Assembly (NCBI GenBank): GCA_021014325.1
Contig: CM037476.1
Coordinates: 20,124,827-20,188,826 of the forward strand
DNA length: 64,000 bases
Origin: Plazaster borealis
Lineage: Eukaryota > Echinodermata > Asteroidea > Forcipulatida > Labidiasteridae
Direction of reading: 5' to 3'
Shown: positions 55,575 to 64,000 of the stretch, in pieces
How positions within the stretch are numbered: position 1 is the first letter of the stretch
How the letters are laid out: each line of letters opens with the position of its first letter
Notes under the pieces: model-generated
What the model saw: only the letters and a program-made list of their open reading frames with translations
Told to the model about the DNA's origin: nothing
The model's database searches: none
Program-made: the position numbers and the translations under genes

Positions 55575-56104
55575 AGTTGGGTGAATGGGCTCAGCCTGCA
55601 CAGTGCTGGCTAGACAGATGACCTTGGAGCTCCCTTTGGGGCAGGCATCAGGGATGTGGTTTTTGATGCCTGCTGGGCTGAGATTGGATCTTGGCTAGGC
55701 CCCAGCATCATTCACAGCACCACATGTTGGTTTTGAGAAGTACACAGTGAATGAGTTCCCTTGTATAGCAGAGCAAAATGCTAGTACACAGATGACAGAA
55801 TGCATCGGTTGCTACTCAAAAATCAGGATTTGCTACTCAGTATCAGCATTCAGTGTGCACAAAACAAGTTCAGTCTAAATATTTCGCTATGTAAAATTGC
55901 TGGACGAAATCGTTCCCTGGTACATGTTGCAGGCTGTTTTGTTGACAAAACCTTTTTGTACAGAGTCCTCTGAGTGTGGTTTCATGGCGGCTGTTGCCAC
56001 AATACTCCTAGATATTGGCGTGGTGACTCGATTCTCCCATACTGAACGTAGAGATGCACATGTCTTGTGTACTTACTATGGGGAAGTGTCCTGCCCTTTT
56101 ACCT

Positions 56105-56890
56105 GTGGCGTGTTGTGGCCGAGTGGATAAGAACACCGAACTCAAGCTCTGGTGTTTCTGATCAGCAGAGTGTGGGTTTGAATCCCAGTCGTGACACTTG
56201 TGTCCTTAAGCAAGACACTTAACCACATGCTTCGTCCTTCGGATGGGACGTTAAGCCGTAGGTCCCGTGTGTTGTGTAATGCACGTAAAAGAACCCAGTA
56301 CACTTATCGCAAAGAGAAGGGGTTCGCCCCGGTTTTCCTGGTTTGATTGGCTGCATATTGCGCCGCAGCACCTTGTAAACCATTACATGGTGCTATGTAA
56401 AGGAGTAGGTCTCATACTTCAACACGTAACTCCACTTACCTCGTAGGAAAAATACTGAGCGCTTTGAGACACCCATCGGGAGTATAAAGCGCTATACACA
56501 TAATAATAATAATAATAGTTAGTTTTTATATAGCGCTTTTCACGCCCGAAGGGCGTCCCAAAGCGCTTCACATTATTACCCCTGGTCACTGGGCCTTAAA
56601 TCATTCCTTAAACCATCTCAGCTCCCTGGGGAGTATACAGCCTGTGCAACATTAATGCGCTACTCGGCTAAATCAATCACAAGAACCATCTCTGCCCTCA
56701 CAGGTACCCATTTACCCCTGGGTGGAGAGAAGCTTATGGTTAAGTGTCTTGCTCAAGGACACAAGTGTCTTGACCGGGATTCGAACCCACACTCTGCTGA
56801 TCAAACACCAGAGCTTGAATCCGGCGCTCTTAACCGCTCGGCCACGACATCCCACATGTATAAGAACTGCGTATTATTATTATTATTACC
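56105..56890 (+). mobile_element. tRNA-derived SINE interrupted by a second SINE
   Basis: A full plus-strand SINE (B box GGGTTTGAATCCC, core CGTCCTTCGGATGGGACGTT). Its tail is split: GAGTATAAAGCGCTATACACA on the left and GTATAAGAACTGCGTATTATT on the right of a minus-strand SINE. Confidence 0.88.
56506..56855 (-). mobile_element. SINE variant inserted in another SINE
   Basis: Starts in (AAT)n with TATATAGCGCTTTTCACGCC and ends in GGGATTCGAACCCACACTCT and ACCGCTCGGCCACGACAT, the reversed tRNA head. Same body type as 19800-20153. Confidence 0.9.
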
Positions 56891-58099
56891 TGTATCTAAG
56901 GCCCTATAATGTGGATGTAGAATGTGGGTGGATGTGGACAAGAATCAAGTATCAACCCTTGGGTTATAATTGTATGACATGCAGGGTTTGTGAACTATGG
57001 TGTACTTTATTACTTGACAACTGCCAGCAGGCAAGTGTATTCATATCACACTACTAGAATAGAAAAAGTAGTACGTACGTGTACATGTACATTATTGTAT
57101 GTAGACATGTACCATTATTGGGGTTGAAATGCTATCACAAAACACCTGCTCTACTGTACACATAATAATGTAGCAGGGTTCGCCGTAACTTTTTCAGTGA
57201 CTAGCCAGCAGGACCAGCTAAACACTAGTCCCCCCCATTTTTCACTGGTCCGTATTTTAAGGTTTTCCTGTAACACTGTCAATCATTTGTATGGGACTTG
57301 AGGATTGAAACCATGAACATTCCGAGCAGGCAGTGGTTTTACACATAGCTTTAGGAAGCAATGAACTAGCCATGCAGGACAACTTCCAAGGGCCGAATTT
57401 TGACTGGTCCTCAGAAGTTATGTATTGTAACTGGCATTTGGCCAGCGGACCACTGTTATAAACAGTGTTAGGGAGAATGCTGATGTAGTGTACTTTTGTA
57501 TTATTTGTGTTTTGTGTGCAAGTGTAAAGATAATAATAATTATATGATAATAACAAAATGCATAACAAATTTAGCGCTTCATGTAAAATACCCAAAAGCG
57601 CCTCACTATAAAAACTATAAAACCTAAGCAATAAAATACTTACAAATTTAAAAAAATAAAATTATATAGAATAACAAAAAAAACTTAAACTGAAAGTAGG
57701 TTAAAAAGCAAGAAGAAAACAAATTGTCCAAAAGCCATGAAACAAAGCTTGGGAATGAAAGTTGTTAAAAATATATACAAGTAGTACAGCAAAACAGAAT
57801 AACTTAACGATTGTTCAAAATAACACATGAAATACCAAAAACCCTGCAAACCACGACTAAAGACATTGTTTCGTGCTTAAAAGCACCAAGTGAAAAATAA
57901 AACTAAAAACGTAAAAGTAAAACTTCAAAGAGGTTTTACTAAGAACATAGTGTGGTGTGAATCTGTCAGTATAATGTAAACATTTGTACACAAGACAAAA
58001 GTGTAATGTACATGAATTTACATGACATCAATTTGTGCATTTTTCCGATCATATATTACATTTTGTAGGTATACATTGTACACGTATAATTTGAGTTGA

Positions 58100-58235
58100 T
58101 TACATGCGTTTTCCCCATAATTGGGGTTCTCCTCCCACATCTAAAACTGAACATTTTCTTCTCATTTCCTGTTATTTGCGCTAATTGTCAGATTGTACTG
58201 ATTGGATGTGTAATAAATAAGTAAATAAAACTAGA
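58100..58235 (+). mobile_element. Second SINE-like family, copy 3
   Basis: 3' part only: GGGGTTCTCCTCCCACATCT and GATTGGATGTGTAATAAATA. Confidence 0.65.
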
Positions 58236-58254
58236 CATAATTGCATTTGTGCAC

Positions 58255-60620
58255 AAATGCAGAGCTGTTTCGCTTATATTTTTTTCAAATTACTCGATAA
58301 AGTAAATGAAAGTCTTGTAGTGTGTACATAATCAAGTTAATAATACAATATTTAATGCCTAGTACGATCGAATTCATTGTCTTTATATCTTGTAAAACTG
58401 TACCTTTAAGACAATATAACCTGACAAATTATGACGTCATGATGACCAAAAAAATTTTTTCGAAGCAGTTATGACATATCAAGCCTGTTTAAAACAGAAT
58501 TAGGATTAAAGTATGTTCCGTTAGCAATTTCTGACTTAAAGGGGCAAAAAATGAAAAAATCATAACAAACTTTGTGATGACGTCATCATGACGTCACTTC
58601 ACAATTTGCAAGAACGTGCCAATATCTAACAACCTACCAAGTTTCAACATGATCGCGCTAATACTTCAAGAGATATACGACTTCAAAAAGTGCACCTTTA
58701 ATGCCGTGTCACGTGACCCCCGATGACGTCATTGATCTGAAACTTCACACATATGATGGCTGTCTGACGATCAACATATAATTAAAAAAGAATTTTGATT
58801 TAATCATGTTCCGTTAGCAATTTCTGACTTAAAGGGACAAACAATGAAAAAATCATAACAAATCGTGTGATGACGTCATTATGACGTCATTACTAGTTCA
58901 ACAAGAACTTGCCATTATCTAATTACTTGCCAAGTTTCAACATGATCGCATAATTACTTCGGGAGTTATACGAGTTCAAAAAGTGGACCTTTAATGCCGC
59001 GTCACGTGACCCCCGATGACGTCATTGATCTGAAACTTCACACATATGATGGCTGCTTGACGATCAACATATGTGTAAAGTTTGAAGTGATTGCACAAAA
59101 CTTCACCACACACACCTTCAAAAAGTCCATTTTGAAGAGTTTTCAACCTGTCGCTAGAGGGCGCTCTTGCGTATTGTGACGTCATTGATATTTTTTTGAA
59201 CTGCCCACCCTTGCCAAACACTAACATCGTTGAAAAGCAACTTCATAACTTTTGCCACTTTTGAATTACGAGGCACTTCCGGTTTCGACCGGAAGTAAAG
59301 GTCATGTGAGGTCACGCACACGAAACAAAATGAAGACCTTATTTGTCCCTACCCAATCCCGCAAACAGATACCTACGGTCTCTTGTGGCTGATTTGATAT
59401 AGATTTTCAAATATTTAAATTTTTAAACTTTAAGATGACGTCACGTGACAGGTGATGACGTCATCATGACGAATTTCTTTTAGGACCTTCCTGGCACCAA
59501 TGCCTTTCATCACTGAAAGTTTCATTGCAATTGCTCTTTAGGAACTATGCAAACAAACGCGAGTACTGAAAAATACAAATAAAAAAAATAATAATAAAAA
59601 AAACTTTAACAAAAACAAGAGCTGTTTCGCTCCGCTAGCGAAACAGCTAAAAAAAAAAAATAATAATAATAAAAAAAACTTTAACAAAAACAAGAGCTGT
59701 TTCGCTGCGCTGCGCTACGAAACAGCTAAAAAAACCAATAATAAAATATAAGTTATACCATGTTCAGTTACCAATTTATGACGTAAAGGTGCAAAAATGA
59801 AAAAAAAATCTTTAAAAATCAAGTGATGACGTCATCATGACGTCATTTCACTATTCACAAGAACTTGCTAGTATCTAACAACCTACCAAGTTTCAACATA
59901 ATCGCATCATTACTTCGGGAGTTATACTAGTTCAAAAAGTGCACCTTTAATGCCGTGTCACGTGACCCCCGATGACGTCATTGATCTGAAACTTCACACA
60001 TATGATGGCTGCCTGACGACCAACATATGTGTGAATTTTGAAGTGATTGCACAAAACTTCACCACACACATCTTCAAATAGTCCATTTTGAACAGTTTTC
60101 AACCTGCCGCTAGAGGGCGCTGTTGTGTATTGTGGCGTCATCGGTATTTTTTTTTTAATTGCCCACCATGCCAGACACTAACAACGTTAAAAGCAAGTTC
60201 GTAACTTTTGCCTCTTTTGAATTACGAGGCACTTCCAGTTTCGACCGGAAGTAGAGGTCATGTGAGGTCACGCACACAAAACAAAATGAAGACCTGATTC
60301 ATCCCTCACCAATCCCGCAAACAGAAACCTACGGTCTCTTGTGGCTGATTTGATATGGATTTTCAAATATTTAAAATTGATTACCTTTAAGATGACGTCA
60401 CGTGGCAGGTGATGACGTCATCATGACGTCATTGTTTTAGGACCATAAGTCCACCAATACCTTTCATCACTGAAAAATTCATTGCAATTGCTCTTTAGGA
60501 ACTATGTAAAAGGCCGCTTTGTCTGAAACAGACAAATAAAAAAAAAATAATAATAATAAAAAAAAAAACTTTAACGAAAACAAGAGCTGTTTCGCTGCGC
60601 TGCGCTACGAAACAGCTAAT
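58255..60620 (+). mobile_element. Hairpin-ended repeat element array, plus orientation
   Basis: Three AACAAGAGCTGTTTCGCT hairpins (about 59623, 59690, 60580), each closed by CGAAACAGCTAA. Between them is a unit of about 890 bp. CGTGACCCCCGATGACGTCA with TTGATCTGAAACTTCACACA occurs three times (about 58712, 59004, 59961). At least ten TGACGTCA sites and paired ACTTCCGG/CCGGAAGT motifs are present. No protein is encoded. Confidence 0.75.
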
Positions 60621-61389
60621 AAAATAAAAAGAAAACAAAGCTGTCATTTGTTTTTGCAGAAATTTACTCAAGAAAGTTATATCATGATTACACAGTATTT
60701 TACTACGTACAGTGTATTAAGATGACAAATTTTGAGATTTGAACAAATCACCAAATGCCAACTCAGAAATTACATGAGAACGACACCATTTCAATTCATT
60801 TTCTCGTACCTTTCTTGTATCTCACAAGTACTTGGCTTGTCCCCCTCGCTGCATCTGATAAAGTAGTTGTTGCTACGAAAGCTCAAAATGCATTGTTTTT
60901 TTTTTATTCGTTAGTCTTTAAGTGCTACCACTATCTTCTTTGTTTTATTTATCAGACCAACACAGCTATTTGTTATTATTGTCTACCGTTTCATTAGTAA
61001 TCACCAAGACAATTCATCAAGTACCCAGTGAGTGTAAAATATTACATTATGAAGCTTAACATTGAAACTGTGCTTTTTCACAGGAAATCTTAGAAGACCT
61101 AAATCCACTGTCCTTGTGCCATCTGATACTTCTTGATTGTTCAATTAATTCAAATGAACTACCGGTCAATCAAAAAAATGTACCCTTTGTGGTCTAAATT
61201 TGCCAGTACGTAAAAATCTCATATTTTATGCTGTTTTTAATTTTGTTTACAAAGTTTATTGTTAACTGACGTCGAGCCTGGAATTACATCTTTGAGAAGG
61301 CAAGACCATTTATATTGCAAAGGGCACTTCCATTGTAAAATCTTAAAGTCTACGGGGAACTTTTGAAGGAGTGCCAAGGCCTAAGACCA

Positions 61390-61717
61390 GGGCCCAATTT
61401 CAAAGCGCTACTTAGGCACACAAAGTAAATAAGCACAACAAAATTATGCCTACCACAATGAGGTTACCAGCCAAAACACCATGTACCAATTGTAACTGGT
61501 ATCCTGCTTATATTAACTGGGCAGGACCCAATTTCATAAAGCCTGTAAGCACAAAAAATTGCTAAGCACGGAAAAAACTTGCTTAGAAGAAACAGGTAAC
61601 CAGCCAAAATTGTATAGAGATTACATTGTTGCCACTGGTTCCCAACTCTTTTTTTTGCTTAGCAAACAAATTTGCTAAGCAGTATTTTCTGCTTAACAGC
61701 TTTATGAAATTGGGCCC
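61390..61717. mobile_element. Two adjoining GGGCCCAATTT foldback copies
   Basis: A left-end copy from GGGCCCAATTTCAAAGCGCTA breaks off near 61520, and a second full copy follows to TTTATGAAATTGGGCCC. Confidence 0.8.
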
Positions 61718-61753
61718 TGGTCGGTAAGCAAGCGATTTCGCATGCTAAGGGCT

Positions 61754-62142
61754 TTAAAGGGACACGTTGCCTTGGATCGGGCGAGTTGGTCTATACAAAG
61801 CATTTGTAACCGTTTGTTATAAAATGCATATGGTTAGAAAGATGTTTTAAAAGTAGAATACAATGATCCACACAAATATGTCTCGAAATTGCGTGGTTTT
61901 CCTTTTACATCGTGAACAAACACGGTTGGCCATTTTGTGGAGTCAACATTTTGACTCCACAAAATGGCCGACCGTGTTTGTTCGCAAAGTAAAAGGAAAA
62001 CCACGAAATTTCAAGGCATATTTGTGTGGATCATTGTATTCTACTTTTATAATGTCTTTTTAATCATATTTTATAACAAACGGTTTCAAACGCTTTTTTT
62101 TAGACCAACTCGTCCGATCCAAGGCAACGTGTCCCTTTTTAG
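61754..62142. mobile_element. Large near-perfect palindromic MITE, TTAA type
   Basis: Two arms of about 190 bp: AAAGGGACACGTTGCCTTGGA at the left and TCCAAGGCAACGTGTCCCTTT at the right, meeting at TGTGGAGTCAACATTTTGAC. The left flank is TTAA, the right one TTTTTA. Intact copy of the half element at 7012-7228. Confidence 0.93.
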
Positions 62143-62159
62143 CAGAAAACAATTGCTTA

Positions 62160-62520
62160 CGCGCTTTATGAAATAGAAGTACTGCTACGGGCCGCTCCGT
62201 AAGCTCAAAACTTTTGCTCACAGGCTTTATGAAATTGGGCCCAGGGCAACAAATGCCTTGGAGTCTCAACTGCCTCCGTGTAATACCAGGTCTGTAGTTA
62301 ACAGTGTGATTTGCATTCCATGATGTCCATTTCCAAACATGCTTGGTTCCAATTTCATCAAAGTACAGAAAAGCAGCTAAGCACAACAAAATCATGCTCA
62401 CCAGGTTACCAGTCAAAATTACCATGTCACATGTAGTGCATCTGTGACTAGAATCCAACTCATTTTTGCTTTGCAGAGAATTGTTGAGCAATTATTTTCT
62501 GCTTTAAAGAGCAGAAAGCA
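62160..62520. mobile_element. Broken GGGCCCAATTT-family copies
   Basis: GCTTTATGAAATTGGGCCCAGG near 62223 and a diverged copy at about 62340-62520 with AGCAGCTAAGCACAACAAAATCAT and GGTTACCAGTCAAAATTACCATG. Confidence 0.6.
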
Positions 62521-62879
62521 GCTACTGTGAAATTTGACGTGGAAGCTTTTTCCCCCCAAACTTCTCACTTTCATCATGCAAGACACAATTCGACTCATTC
62601 AAAACAGGCATGCAACTTGTCAGCTGATTTCTTACTTAACTCTTTCAAGCGCCGACCGGTCGCTAGGGACTGGTTTAAGTCCATTCACAAAAATAGGTGT
62701 AAAACGAAAAATAAAGATCACACAGCCACACAGTTATCAGAATGGGAAAGAGGACTCTTGAGAGCGCTAATTGTGGAATTTTGGGGGGTCGCCATTTGCA
62801 AAAAAAGGTGAACAATTAATGTGTCCATATGATCAATTTATCACAAAAATAAATGGTGCATGAAAGGGGTTAAAGGTTA

Positions 62880-63175
62880 GTCGAAGATTGTTTTTTGTCA
62901 ACATAATGGTTACTTGAAGGCAAACTTGTAAAGAAAGACAATAAAAGTCACCTGTGAAAATGTCAGCTGAATACAATGCCTACTTGCTGAGAAAACAGCA
63001 AAAACTCATCAGTATTTTCACAAGAAAGCCAAATCCATCCACGTTTACATGTAGCAAGGTGACAGTGGGTACCAACCGCATCTCTGTCTGCGGCGCAGCA
63101 TTTGCGAGCAGACACCACTCAGAAATCTGAGAACACGCTTCATGCATGAGTCGTTTCTCAGAATTTCTAAAATTT
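62880..63175 (+). repeat. Dispersed repeat shared with 8610-8900
   Basis: CTTGCTGAGAAAACAGCAAAAA, AAAGTCACCTGTGAAAATGTC and a GAGAACACGCTTCATGCATGAG end match the interior of the long repeat at 8440-9200. Confidence 0.75.
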
Positions 63176-63177
63176 AC

Positions 63178-63555
63178 TTAAAGGCACTGAACACGTTTGG
63201 AAATTGTCAAAGACCAGTGTTCTCACTTGGTGTATCCCAACATATGCATAAAATAACAAGCCTGTGAAAATTTGGGTCAATTGGTCATCGAAGTTGCAAG
63301 AAAATGATGAAAGAAAAACACCCTTGTTGTACAAATTTGTGTGTTTTCAGATAGGAATAAAAACTTCTTGCAAGAAGTTTTTATTATTTTAGGGAGAAAT
63401 TACATGTACCTCTCTCTCAAAAACTACGTTACTTCAGAGGGAGTCGTTTCCTACAATGTTTTATACTATCAACAGCTCTCCGTTCCTTGTTACCAAGTAA
63501 GTTTTTATGCTAATAATTGTTTTGAGTCATTACCAAACGTGTACGATATCGTTAA
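63178..63555 (-). mobile_element. TTAA-type MITE, AAAGGCACTG family
   Basis: TTAA flanks; start AAGGCACTGAACACGTTTGG, centre with AAACTTCTTGCAAGAAGTTT palindrome, end CCAAACGTGTACGATATCGTTAA. Confidence 0.87.
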
Positions 63556-63817
63556 GTCTTAGTCTGCTTCCGCCTAGTTTTCCAAAGTCTCTTATAGACC
63601 AGATGCACATGACGGCACTTGAATAGAGCGCACACTCATACAGTTCATTTAAACTCTAGCAACTGTTTACTTGCTGCTGATTGGTCATTGCAGTCATAAT
63701 ATGTGTACTTTTGTACCTTGCAATTGTGTAATTCATTCCGAAACAATTGCATCCTCCTTTTATAACACATTGCGCACATCCATAGACGCTTACTTGAGTA
63801 GGGTGCCCTCGCGCACT

Positions 63818-64000
63818 GGGCCCAATTTTATAGAGCTGCTTACACACAAAAAGTAGAGCTTAAGCACATCAAAATTATGCTTACCAAAATGAGGTTACCA
63901 GCCAGAATGTCATGTCTCATGTGCCATCTATGACTGGTTTCCTGCTTATTTGAGCTCAGCAGAATCTTGTTTAGGGAAATGTTCTGCTTTTTAAAAGCAG
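63818..64000. mobile_element. GGGCCCAATTT foldback MITE cut by the window edge
   Basis: Starts GGGCCCAATTTTATAGAGCTGC and continues with the family body; the right terminus lies beyond the window. Confidence 0.85.

Larger units (their letters stand above)
54200..58100. other. Intergenic DNA, no gene seen
   Basis: Apart from the MITE and the nested SINEs listed separately, the stretch has AT-rich DNA without recognisable coding signal. Part of 57175-57470 belongs to the family described at 33790-34060. Confidence 0.5.

Noticed and set aside
57257..57631. 124-residue minus-strand frame
   Set aside because: It overlaps a dispersed repeat family also seen at 14135, 33790 and 50735 and an (AAT)n stretch; no domain.
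62060..62491. 143-residue minus-strand frame
   Set aside because: It spans the arm of the large palindrome and broken foldback copies, so the open frame is accidental.
1..64000. CRISPR arrays, operons, phage or plasmid modules
   Set aside because: The direct repeats present are not spaced by unique spacers, genes contain introns and there are no prokaryotic signals. The window is ordinary animal nuclear DNA.

Overview
This is a stretch of a metazoan nuclear genome. Genes are split by introns with GT/AG borders, AATAAA signals occur, and most of the DNA is intronic or intergenic repeat. The gene set and the dense SINE and MITE content fit an invertebrate deuterostome. An echinoderm, probably a sea star, is my best guess, but that rests on general resemblance and not on a search.

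Positions 1248-28037 (+) hold the 3' three quarters of the afadin gene (AFDN, canoe in flies). I could join 19 exons across phase-matched splice sites; together they give 6369 nt, an exact multiple of three, ending in a stop. The encoded 2122 residues run from the end of the second Ras-association domain through the FHA, DIL and PDZ domains, a long charged helix, a polyproline stretch, a second coiled coil and the conserved C-terminal actin-binding end. The first exons lie left of the window.

Positions 34340-39166 (-) hold a complete three-exon gene for a 277-residue protein with three SH3 domains. I recognise it as the counterpart of Drosophila Dlish (Vamana), a partner of the Fat/Dachsous/Dachs system in Hippo and planar polarity control. 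Its 49-nt first coding exon and its last exon were found by reading splice sites. It converges on afadin and diverges from the next gene, LSM10 (40598-40996, +), a U7 snRNP Sm-like protein with an unusual RG-rich tail. A single-exon B3GALNT2-type glycosyltransferase follows at 43039-44583 (-). A possible first exon of an unidentified membrane protein lies at 47557-47635 (-).

From about 47.7 kb to the end I see no convincing gene. The DNA is a mosaic of tRNA-derived SINEs, several foldback MITE families that share TTAA target sites and AAAGG termini, tandem repeats, and two copies of a hairpin-ended element rich in TGACGTCA and ACTTCCGG palindromes. The same families fill the afadin introns.

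I found no prokaryote-type system, CRISPR array or operon. The points most worth a second look are the Dlish gene structure, a phase-symmetric cassette exon inside the afadin DIL region, two coding minisatellites in afadin, and the hairpin-ended repeat family.
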